A stretch of DNA of 64,000 bases from Methylobacillus sp. MM3 (GTDB taxonomy: Bacteria; Pseudomonadota; Gammaproteobacteria; Burkholderiales; Methylophilaceae): assembly GCF_001645185.1 (NCBI RefSeq), contig NZ_LXTQ01000001.1, positions 620,001-684,000 on the forward strand, read 5' to 3'. The notes under the pieces are model-generated. The model worked only from the letters and a program-made list of their open reading frames with translations. It was not told where the DNA came from and did not search any database. Below, piece by piece: positions 19,241-29,428 of the stretch (position 1 is the first letter of the stretch; each line of letters starts with the position of its first letter). Position numbers and translations under genes: made by a program.

Positions 19241-20427
19241 CCGACCGCTCCCGCCAGTTCGAAGATCGGCATATACATCAGCACCACCACCGCGCCGACC
19301 AACAAGCCGATCACCATCATCAGCGCCGGTTCGAACAGACGTGTAAACAAATCCACCGCACGCGCCAGTTCCTCTTCGTGAAAGGCCGCGGCGCTCTCCA
19401 GCATTTCGCTCATGCTGCCGGTTTGCTCCGCCACGCGCAGCAGTCGCATCGCCACCGGCGTCGTCAATCCATGTCGATGAAAAGCCTCGGAAAGCGGCAG
19501 GCCCTCCCGTATGGCATCCCGCGCGGCTTCCAGGCGGGAGCGCAAACCGGGTTCAAGCACGCCGGATGCCATCTCGAGCGCATGGACGGCGGGAATGCCC
19601 CCTCGCAACAACATGCCCAGCGTCCGGTACAGCCGCGCCAGAAAGAAAATCTGCAAAACCCGGCCGATCGCCGGAATCCTGCGCAAGCCAGCCAGCAGCC
19701 AGGCGCGGACACTCGCCTGACGCAGCCAGAACACCGCCGCGACCAAGCCGGCTCCGGCGTATGCGGCCATCTCGTAGCCATGCGTAGAAACGAAACGCCC
19801 CCATTGCAGCAGCATGCGGGAAGCAAACGACACCGCATCGCCGCGATCGGCGTAGATGGCGCTGAAGCGCGGCACAACGTAACCCAGCATGAAAAGCAGT
19901 ACCAGGCCGCCAAATAGAATGATCATCGCCGGATAAACCGAAGCGCTGACGACCTTCTTGCGGATGGCATCGACTTGCCCCTGATACGCCAGATAACGTC
20001 CAAGCGCTTCGACGATTTCACCCGAGGTTTCGCTGGCGCGTACGGAAGCGGAAAACAGCGGGGGAAACGCTTCGGGAATGCGCTCCATGGCATCCGCCAA
20101 AGTACGGCCCTCGCGCAGAAGACCGGCCAGACGCTCCAGCACGACACCCATGCGGGATTTCTGCTCGCGCTCGGCCAGCGTATCCAGCGCATCGACCAGG
20201 GTAATACCCGCGGCCAGCAGCACCTTCAGTTCCTGACAGAACAACGAGAGCGGAAAGCTGGAACGGCCTTCGAATATTCTTGCGAAAAAATTGCGCTCGG
20301 TTTGAGCACTCAGCACCGAAAGCCCCTGCCCCGACGCGATCTGCCAGGCATCCTGAGCACTTGCCGCATCCAGCGTCAGCGCCAGCACGGCGCCATCCTT
20401 GTTCAGGGCTTTGACGTGATAGCGCAT
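19237..20427 (-). CDS. gspF: Type II secretion/pilus inner-membrane protein GspF
   Basis: A 396-residue polytopic platform protein with the two GspF domains. Features are FCQELKVLLAAGITLVDALDTL (first domain), a membrane hairpin with VYPAMIILFGGLVLLFMLGYVVPRF, a second repeat with RLYRTLGMLLRGGIPAVHALEMASG, and a final helix LFEPALMMVIGLLVGAVVVLMYMPIFEL. It recruits the ATPase and feeds pseudopilins into the growing fibre. It lies three bases after gspG and overlaps gspE, so these three are one translational block. Confidence 0.94.
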   Translation of the reverse strand: MRYHVKALNKDGAVLALTLDAASAQDAWQIASGQGLSVLSAQTERNFFARIFEGRSSFPLSLFCQELKVLLAAGITLVDALDTLAEREQKSRMGVVLERLAGLLREGRTLADAMERIPEAFPPLFSASVRASETSGEIVEALGRYLAYQGQVDAIRKKVVSASVYPAMIILFGGLVLLFMLGYVVPRFSAIYADRGDAVSFASRMLLQWGRFVSTHGYEMAAYAGAGLVAAVFWLRQASVRAWLLAGLRRIPAIGRVLQIFFLARLYRTLGMLLRGGIPAVHALEMASGVLEPGLRSRLEAARDAIREGLPLSEAFHRHGLTTPVAMRLLRVAEQTGSMSEMLESAAAFHEEELARAVDLFTRLFEPALMMVIGLLVGAVVVLMYMPIFELAGAVG

Positions 20428-20430
20428 GGC

Positions 20431-20865
20431 TTATCCATTGCCGGCAGGCGCGGAATCGCGGGAGGAAATATCGGCGGCTTCGCCGGAACCTCCGGCCTTG
20501 CCGTCATTGCCGAAGGAGTAAAGATCGTACTCGGCGCCATTTGCGCCCGGGATACGATAAATATAGGCATTTCCCCAGGGATCTGGCGGAATGCCCTTGC
20601 TGAGATATGGTCCCGCCCAGCGCGTTTCGTTGGCGGGCTGCTCGTTCAAGGCCTTGAGGCCGAGTTCACTTGAAGGATAATGCCCGGTATCCAGCCGGTA
20701 CATATCCAGCGCCTTTTCGAGCGCATTGATCTGCGCTCGCGCGGCCTTGATTTCGGATTTTCCTACCTGGGAAAAATAACGCGGCCCCACATAGCCCACC
20801 AGCAGGCCGATGATGACCATCACGACAAGCAACTCAAGAAGCGTAAACCCGGACTGACGATGCAT
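20431..20865 (-). CDS. gspG: Major pseudopilin GspG
   Basis: A 144-residue major pseudopilin, first gene of the operon. The leader MHRQSG is cleaved before FTLLELLVVMVIIGLLVGYVGPRYF (Glu5 present). The soluble part has the GspG pattern ARAQINALEKALDMYRLDTGHYPSSELGLKAL, GPYLSKGIPPDPWGNAYIYRIPG and YDLYSFGNDGKAGGSGEAADI, the last being the calcium-binding loop of true GspG proteins. This clear GspG identity supports a type II secretion rather than a pilus role. A GGAG ribosome site lies eight bases before the ATG. Confidence 0.95.
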   Translation of the reverse strand: MHRQSGFTLLELLVVMVIIGLLVGYVGPRYFSQVGKSEIKAARAQINALEKALDMYRLDTGHYPSSELGLKALNEQPANETRWAGPYLSKGIPPDPWGNAYIYRIPGANGAEYDLYSFGNDGKAGGSGEAADISSRDSAPAGNG

Positions 20866-20916
20866 ATCGCAAACTCCAGACTTCGTTAGGGATGCCCTGA
20901 CCGGTTCATTGTGGCA

Positions 20917-20946
20917 GAAAAAAGCCCCCGTGTTTAGCGGGGGCTT
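20917..20946 (-). terminator. Terminator after the HbpS-like gene
   Basis: AAGCCCCCG (20922-20930) and CGGGGGCTT (20938-20946) form a perfect 9-bp stem with a 7-base loop, followed on the minus strand by a T6 tract. It separates the HbpS-like gene from gspG, so the secretion operon needs its own promoter in the 50 bases beyond. Confidence 0.88.
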
Positions 20947-20963
20947 ATATATTTTCTATAGCG

Positions 20964-21710
20964 TTAGCGAGCGCCAAAATCGGTCGGCCCGGAGTTATAG
21001 GCGCTGACCGTGGGGTCATTGACTCCGCATGCCGGCTGCTGAAACAAGGCCGCAGGGACGGCAACAAAGGCCAGGCCATCGTCATTCGGCTGATTGTTCA
21101 GTCCCAGCGCAATGCGCATGCGATAGGCGAATGCATGGTCACGGCAGGAAGTATCGCCGGAAGCACCGAGACCGCCGACCTTCACTCCGCTCGAACCATA
21201 CAGAGGCACGCCGCCGCCGAACACGTTAACGCCGCCCAGCCGTTTGTTCCTCAAGAAATCGTCCGTCGTGCCATAGTTGGTCGGGCTACCGTCATAAGCC
21301 CTGGATGCATCGACTGGATTGCTGTGCTGCAGCCCATACAAGCTGCCGCCGGGATACACCGCCACCGAAATGGCCCCCGTGGAGATCGCCAGGCCATCGA
21401 GACTGAAGGCATTGGCCGTATTCGCCTTTTGCGCCGAAATCACGCGGCTTCCCAGCCACGCCTTGTTGCCGGAGGCCGCCCCGGTGTTGGCCGCGCCGCT
21501 ATCGGTGGAATACACATGGCAGACCTTGCCCGTCTCATCCACCATCGTGGCCCACATCGGCAGTCCGAAACCGAAGCTATCGGTTTCAATCGCAGCGGTA
21601 TTGGCCGCCGCCTCGAATTGTGCACGCGAAACATCACCGCAACCAGCCACCGCACCCTGTGAAAGCAGGGCAAGAACAGCAGCGCCTAAACCAATTGTCA
21701 TTCTGTTCAT
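20964..21710 (-). CDS. Secreted GlcG/HbpS-like protein
   Basis: A 248-residue protein with an N-terminal signal peptide (MTIGLGAAVLALLSQGAVAG) and a GlcG/HbpS-type domain. Family features are the helix DVSRAQFEAAANTAAIE, the segment SAQKANTANAFSLDGLAIST, and GGVPLYGSSGVKVGGLGASGDTSCRDHAFAYRMR. Homologues bind heme or degradation products outside the cytoplasm, but several have no known ligand. It is monocistronic, with an AAGGGGAAG ribosome site and its own terminator. It lies directly upstream of a type II secretion-like operon on the same strand, so it is a candidate exported substrate; that is inference from position. Confidence 0.78.
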   Translation of the reverse strand: MNRMTIGLGAAVLALLSQGAVAGCGDVSRAQFEAAANTAAIETDSFGFGLPMWATMVDETGKVCHVYSTDSGAANTGAASGNKAWLGSRVISAQKANTANAFSLDGLAISTGAISVAVYPGGSLYGLQHSNPVDASRAYDGSPTNYGTTDDFLRNKRLGGVNVFGGGVPLYGSSGVKVGGLGASGDTSCRDHAFAYRMRIALGLNNQPNDDGLAFVAVPAALFQQPACGVNDPTVSAYNSGPTDFGAR

Positions 21711-21879
21711 GATCTTCCCCTTACTGAAAATTCGTTAGAATTCATCGACTACCCGCACCGCACGACACGCTGTGAAGCGAGTGGAAAATCTTAGAATATT
21801 CAATAAGGTAGCGCCATAACACAAAAAGACTAGTCTGATTGAGGTATATCGCCACTCCAAGAAAGGCTCATTTTTCTCA

Positions 21880-22530
21880 TCAAGGTTGATTGGACTGCCG
21901 ATAAAGCGCATCCCTGTCAAACAGCACCCCGCTTTTCGCCAGAACGATTGCCTCGGTTCTGGATGCCACATCGAGAATACGAAAAATGTCGGCCAGATGA
22001 ATCCGTACGGTGTTTTCGCTAAGGGAAAGCGCCCTGCCGATTTCCTTGTTGGACTTGCCCAGGCAAAGTTGCGCCAATACTTCACGCTGACGGTGAGTCA
22101 GGTGTTTGGCCGACCTTTCCGGCTGCAAATCTTCCGGGTAAATAAAGCATTCGAGCCCGGCCAGGGCATTATTCAACCCCGCAAGCATTGCTTCGACAGC
22201 AGCCGATTTATGTATGAACCCACGCGCCCCTGAAAGGACGGCCTCACGTATCAACCCCAGGTCGTGCGAAGCGGAAATCAAAACAATTGCGGAGGAAGGA
22301 AAGGCCTGGCGTAACTTCAGCAAGCCTTGCAGGCCATCGGCATCGGAAATATAAAAATCCATCAGGAGCAGATGAATTCCATCCGGGTGGGTAACATAAG
22401 CAAGCGCGTCGCGAATGGTACGCGCCTGAAGAGTGACGAGAGGAAAGCCCAAGCGCTCAAGAAGAAGCGATAATCCCTCACGAAACAGGGCATGATCATC
22501 GATTAACAGGATGTTCACGGCTTCTACCAA
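21880..22530 (-). CDS. NarL/LuxR-type response regulator
   Basis: A 216-residue two-component regulator. The receiver domain (1-125) has the acidic pair in LLIDDHALFREGL, the phospho-acceptor Asp in LLLMDFYISDADG, Ser/Thr in LISAS and Lys in IHKSAA. A LuxR/GerE HTH follows (LTHRQREVLAQLCLGKSNKEIGRALSLSENTVRIHLADIFRIL, about 147-190). No sensor kinase gene is adjacent, so it is an orphan here. It stands between tRNA-Ser and the HbpS-like gene, with 169 bp separating it from the latter. Targets unknown. Confidence 0.9.
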   Translation of the reverse strand: MVEAVNILLIDDHALFREGLSLLLERLGFPLVTLQARTIRDALAYVTHPDGIHLLLMDFYISDADGLQGLLKLRQAFPSSAIVLISASHDLGLIREAVLSGARGFIHKSAAVEAMLAGLNNALAGLECFIYPEDLQPERSAKHLTHRQREVLAQLCLGKSNKEIGRALSLSENTVRIHLADIFRILDVASRTEAIVLAKSGVLFDRDALYRQSNQP

Positions 22531-22588
22531 GCATTGCGTTCACCTCTCCAATTCCGATTGTAATTATCGGATGGTAGAACTACAACGT

Positions 22589-22679
22589 TGGCGGAGAGGG
22601 AGGGATTCGAACCCTCGATAACGGAGACCGCTATACTGGATTTCGAGTCCAGCGCATTCGACCACTCTGCCACCTCTCC
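22589..22679 (-). tRNA. tRNA-Ser (anticodon CGA)
   Basis: A 91-nt class II tRNA. The acceptor GGAGAGG pairs with CCTCTCC before the encoded GCCA. The anticodon stem-loop CTGGACTCGAAATCCAG gives anticodon CGA, reading UCG serine codons. A long variable arm (TATAGCGGTCTCCGTTA region) and the T-loop GGGTTCGAATCCC are present. No integrase is next to it. Confidence 0.96.
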
Positions 22680-22757
22680 GCGGCGAGGGCGAATTCTAGC
22701 ATAAGCCATCGCAATACGTCTCTGGACAAAGCCACCCAACTTCGGGAAACTTCGGCT

Positions 22758-24185
22758 ATGCGTTCCTTGGCGATCTTATTCATTCTGTTTCTCCTGGGCG
22801 GCTGCCAGAAACCGCCAAAACCTCTGCCTTCGGTCAAGGAAAGTCGGGAACTGGTGGTAGTCACCCATAACGGCCCGGCGACTTATTACGTCAACGGCCA
22901 GAAGGAGTTCGCCGGTTTCGAATACGATCTGGCCAAACTGTTTGCACAGGATCTGAGCGCAGAACTAGGAGAGGAAGTCCGGCTGAAGATCGTGCTTGTC
23001 GAAAACGTGTCGCAGGTTATCCCCGCCCTGATCCAGGGCAAGGCGCATATCGCCGCGGCCAATCTCAGCATTACCCGTCCGCGCCAGCACCTAGTGCGAT
23101 TCGGCCCGCCATATCAGATTGTGCAGCAGCAGGTGGTATACAACCGGGAGAAAGGCAGGACACCCCGCAAGATAAGTGATCTGTCCGGGGCCAATATTGC
23201 CATTCCTACCGGCACCAGCTATTCCGAGCGCCTGAATGAAGTGGCGGCCAATACACCGGCCCTGCATTGGGCCGAGGAGCAGCACGTGAATAGCGAGGAA
23301 CTGCTTGAACGGGTCGCTGACGGCACGCTGGATTACACCATCGCCGATTCGCATCTGGTAGCGATGGTGCAGAATTATTATCCCAACCTGGGCGCCGGAC
23401 TCAATTTCGGAAAAAAGGACGACCTGGCCTGGGCCTTCCGCAAAAGCGGGGACGAATGGCTTTATCAGCAAGCGCAAAAATTCTTTGCGCGCATCAAGAA
23501 GGACGGCACGCTGCGTATTCTTCTCGACCGTTATTACGGCCATTCCGAACGCGTCAACCCGATGGACGTGACCGGCTTTCTGATCAAGCTGCGCACGGTG
23601 CTGCCGAAGTATATCGATCTCTTCAAACAGGCCGAAGAGTTGACCGGGATCGACTGGCGATTGCTGGCGGCCATCAGCTATCAGGAGTCGCACTGGGACC
23701 CGTTTGCGACATCGCCGACCAATGTGCGCGGGATGATGATGCTTACCGAGGAAACGGCCGACCGCATGGGTGTTTCCAATCGGCTGGACCCAACGCAGAG
23801 CATCATGGCCGGCGCGCGCTACATGATCGTACTGAAGGAAACGATACCGGACCGTATCCCCGAACCTGATCGCACCTGGCTGGCGCTGGCCGCCTATAAC
23901 ATCGGCTATGCCCACCTTGAAGACGCGCGCGTTCTGGCGCAGCGCCTGAAATTAAACACCGACGCCTGGGCGGACGTGAAGAAAACCCTGCCGCTGCTCA
24001 CCCGCGAAGAGTATTTCTCTACCGTGCAATACGGTTACGCACGCGGCGGAGCGCCGGTACATTTCGTCGAATCCATACGTACTTACTATCGCATCCTGGA
24101 AAAATACGCCCAGAAGCATGTCCCGATACTGCCCGGATTCGAGCTCATCAGCGCCACATCCTGGGGCGCCTCTCCCGTACACTAG
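22758..24185 (+). CDS. mltF: Membrane-bound lytic murein transglycosylase F
   Basis: A 475-residue lipoprotein (lipobox LLGGC, Cys16) with two domains. Residues about 30-265 are a periplasmic solute-binding-type domain (ELVVVTHNGPATYYVNGQKEFAGFEYDLAKLF) that regulates activity in MltF. Residues about 285-450 are the SLT lysozyme-like domain with the catalytic Glu in LLAAISYQESHWDP and motifs GMMMLTEETA and LALAAYNIGYAH. It cleaves the MurNAc-GlcNAc bond to 1,6-anhydro products at the outer-membrane inner face. The domain order and length match MltF. Confidence 0.95.
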   Translation: MRSLAILFILFLLGGCQKPPKPLPSVKESRELVVVTHNGPATYYVNGQKEFAGFEYDLAKLFAQDLSAELGEEVRLKIVLVENVSQVIPALIQGKAHIAAANLSITRPRQHLVRFGPPYQIVQQQVVYNREKGRTPRKISDLSGANIAIPTGTSYSERLNEVAANTPALHWAEEQHVNSEELLERVADGTLDYTIADSHLVAMVQNYYPNLGAGLNFGKKDDLAWAFRKSGDEWLYQQAQKFFARIKKDGTLRILLDRYYGHSERVNPMDVTGFLIKLRTVLPKYIDLFKQAEELTGIDWRLLAAISYQESHWDPFATSPTNVRGMMMLTEETADRMGVSNRLDPTQSIMAGARYMIVLKETIPDRIPEPDRTWLALAAYNIGYAHLEDARVLAQRLKLNTDAWADVKKTLPLLTREEYFSTVQYGYARGGAPVHFVESIRTYYRILEKYAQKHVPILPGFELISATSWGASPVH

Positions 24186-24216
24186 AACTTGCAACCTATT
24201 TGATTGAGATTTTTTC

Positions 24217-25929
24217 ATGCCACATGAAGTCAGCCTGATCACCACTATTGCCGCCGCCTTCGGCTTGGCCATGGCCATGGGATTCATCGCATCCAAACTC
24301 CGCATGCCCCCGCTGGTCGGCTATCTCGTGGCCGGCATCCTTATCGGCCCCGCCACGCCCGGTTTTGACGCAGACATGGAGCTTGCCAGCCAGTTGGCAG
24401 AAATCGGCGTGATGCTGCTGATGTTCGGCGTCGGTTTGCATTTTTCGCTGGACGACCTGCTTGCCGTCAAGCGCATCGCAGTTCCCGGCGCCATCGTACA
24501 AATCGCGGTGGCAACCGCACTGGGCATGGTGACGGCAACCTACTGGGGTTGGGATATCGGCGCGGCCCTGGTGTTCGGGTTATCGCTATCGGTTGCCAGC
24601 ACGGTCGTCCTGCTGCGCGCATTGGAGGCGCGCGGCGTGCTGGATTCGATCAACGGCCGCATCGCCGTCGGGTGGTTGATCGTGGAAGACCTGGTCATGG
24701 TGCTGGTGCTGGTACTGCTGCCGGTGTTTGCGGGCTTTCTTGGAAGCTCTACGGAAGAACACGCATGGGATAACGAAGTCTGGGTAACCATCGGCATTAC
24801 CCTGGTCAAGGTCACGACGTTTATCGCCCTGATGCTGATCGTCGGTCGCCGCCTTTTCCCGAAACTGTTGTGGCAAGTCGCGCGAACCGGATCGCGTGAG
24901 CTGTTTACGCTGTGCGTGATCGCCGCGGCGGTTGTCGTCGCTTACGGCTCGGCCTCGCTGTTCGGCGTTTCGTTTGCCCTCGGCGCTTTCTTTGCCGGCA
25001 TGATGATGCGGGAGTCAGAGTTCAGCCACCGCGCCGCCGATGAGTCGCTGCCGCTGCGCGATGCATTCTCGGTATTGTTTTTCGTGTCGGTCGGCATGCT
25101 GTTCAACCCGCAGGTATTGCTCGACGACCCGATGAAGGTTCTGGTCGTGACTGCCATCATCATCTTCGGCAAAACGCTGGCGGCCATCGTGCTGGTGCTG
25201 GCGTTTCGATATCCGCTCAATACCGCGCTGACCGTCGGCGCCAGCCTCGCCCAGATCGGCGAATTCTCGTTCATCCTCGCCGGCATGGGCGTCAGTCTCG
25301 GATTGCTGGGAACCGAAGGTCAGACCCTGATCCTCGCCGGAGCATTGCTTTCGATCGCGCTCAACTCCCTTGCATTTGCTGCCATCGAACCGGCCCAGGT
25401 CTGGATACGCTCGCGCTCCGCGCTGGCGCGCCGCCTCGAACTAAGCGACGACCCGTTGGCGCAATTGCCGATGTCCACCGACCAGGCGCTGCTGACCGGA
25501 CAGGTCGTACTCGTCGGTTATGGGCGCGTCGGAAAACGCATTGCGGAAAGCCTCAACGAGTGCGGCATACCGTATGTCGTCGCCGAGCAGAACCGGGGAA
25601 TTGTCGAGGCTCTGCGCGCGCATGAAATCCCGGCCGTCTCGGGCGATGCGTCCGATCCCGCAGTGCTGATCCAGGCGCATATCGCGCGTGCTGGCATGCT
25701 AGTGATCGCCACGCCGGACACCTTTGCCGCTCGCAAAATGGTAGAAACCGCGAAGCTGCTGAACCCGAATGTCGAGGTAGTGGTTCGCACCCACAGCGAC
25801 GAAGAGGCAGATCTTCTGACCAAAGAAAACATCGGCAAGGTATTCATGGGCGAACACGAACTGGCGCGCGGCATGACTGCCCATGTTCTCGGCCGCATGG
25901 GAATCGGAGAACCCCGAAAGAAACATTGA
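24217..25929 (+). CDS. CPA2-family cation:proton antiporter (YbaL/Kef type)
   Basis: A 570-residue membrane protein. Residues about 5-390 form the 12-13-helix monovalent cation:proton antiporter domain, with SVASTVVLLRALEARGV and GQIGEFSF-like LAQIGEFSFILAG. Residues about 425-550 form a cytoplasmic RCK/TrkA-N nucleotide-binding domain (VVLVGYGRVGKRIAESL). A final Met/His tail follows. This is the YbaL/KefB/KefC layout; absence of an adjacent KefF/G-type flavoprotein and the LIVEDLVMVLVLVLLPVF segment favour YbaL. Ion (probably K+) and control ligand are inferred. Confidence 0.9.
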   Translation: MPHEVSLITTIAAAFGLAMAMGFIASKLRMPPLVGYLVAGILIGPATPGFDADMELASQLAEIGVMLLMFGVGLHFSLDDLLAVKRIAVPGAIVQIAVATALGMVTATYWGWDIGAALVFGLSLSVASTVVLLRALEARGVLDSINGRIAVGWLIVEDLVMVLVLVLLPVFAGFLGSSTEEHAWDNEVWVTIGITLVKVTTFIALMLIVGRRLFPKLLWQVARTGSRELFTLCVIAAAVVVAYGSASLFGVSFALGAFFAGMMMRESEFSHRAADESLPLRDAFSVLFFVSVGMLFNPQVLLDDPMKVLVVTAIIIFGKTLAAIVLVLAFRYPLNTALTVGASLAQIGEFSFILAGMGVSLGLLGTEGQTLILAGALLSIALNSLAFAAIEPAQVWIRSRSALARRLELSDDPLAQLPMSTDQALLTGQVVLVGYGRVGKRIAESLNECGIPYVVAEQNRGIVEALRAHEIPAVSGDASDPAVLIQAHIARAGMLVIATPDTFAARKMVETAKLLNPNVEVVVRTHSDEEADLLTKENIGKVFMGEHELARGMTAHVLGRMGIGEPRKKH

Positions 25930-26100
25930 TGCCCATCATGGAAGCGACCGGGGATGCAGCAACATAGAAGATCACACTAGCAACTGGCGGCATGGCAACA
26001 GGCCAAGTCCTATCGCGGCTCGGAGCATTTCGTGCGATGCGCTCCCGGAAAGCTCGATCAGATGAGTGAGCCTGATTCCCGGGAGGCACACGTCAGTGCA

Positions 26101-28707
<2,607 letters not shown>

Positions 28708-28708
<1 letters not shown>

Positions 28709-29313
28709 TACTCGCTCAGCACGTCTGCGCCTTGAGGCGGCACGAAACGGAAGCTTTTCTCGTTCAGCCGGGGATTGAGTTCCTGTTTGCTGAATTCGAT
28801 CACGGTGATCTGACCGAAGCTGTCGCGCATTTCCATCTCTTGCAGCATATTGCCCTTGAAGCCCAGCATGACCTTGTCAAAGCCGCTTTCCTTTTCTTTC
28901 GGAATCGCCTCCACCCAGTTCAATTCGCCCTGCTTCCCGACACTTTTCAGTTCGAAAGTCTTGTCGATGTCCTTGCTGCCGGCGAGCAGTGCCGCCGGGC
29001 TGGAACCCAGCACCTTGTCCAGCGGGCGCACTGTCACCTGGTTGAGATCGGGGTCGAACAGCCACACTTTCTTGCCATCGCCGACGATCAGCTGCACATA
29101 AGGTTTGTCGTAATCCCAGCGGAACTTGCCCGGGCGCTGCAACTGCATGCTGCCAGTGACTTCCTGTACCTTGCGGCCGAGGTTATCGACTACGGTCTGC
29201 TGGAACCTGGCGCGCATGGAAGTGGCGTTCTGAAAGAAATTCTTCAGGGTTTGCACGTCGTCGGCATGCGCCAGCGCAGGGATAAGCAGGCAGAAAAACA
29301 AAACATTTTTCAC
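28708..29313 (-). CDS. lolA: Outer-membrane lipoprotein carrier LolA
   Basis: A 201-residue periplasmic chaperone that takes lipoproteins from LolCDE to LolB. The GTG start gives a short signal peptide, KNVLFFCLLIPALAHA after the initiator, cleaved before DDVQTL. The mature part has the LolA features FQNATSMRARFQQTV, GSMQLQRPGKFRWDYDKPYVQLIVGDGKKVWLFDPDLNQVT and FKGNMLQEMEMRDSFGQITVIEF. Longer in-frame starts run through a 9-bp tandem repeat and add low-complexity SVISVFSVV residues, so they are rejected. The GTG sits at the edge of that repeat. Coupled to rarA. Confidence 0.88.
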
Positions 29314-29424
29314 CACGGAGAACACAGAGATCACGGAGAATTTCCTTAATACATAAAAGTAAACATGAGACAGCCACGGCGAACATTCGGCACGGAAACC
29401 CTCTCCGTGTTTTCCGTGGTAAAA
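29307..29424. repeat. MITE-like inverted repeat with 9-bp tandem units between lolA and ftsK
   Basis: The whole lolA-ftsK gap is an imperfect palindrome. The left arm has ACCACGGAGAACAC (29312-29325) and the right arm its complement with one mismatch (29407-29420), both flanked by a T4/A4 run. Each arm is built of 9-bp units: CACGGAGAA, CACAGAGAT and CACGGAGAA on the left, and two units on the right. A second inner pair is CACGGAGAATTTCC with its near complement at 29394-29409. This looks like a small non-autonomous repeat; no transposase is present. Confidence 0.72.
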
Positions 29425-29428
29425 GCCT

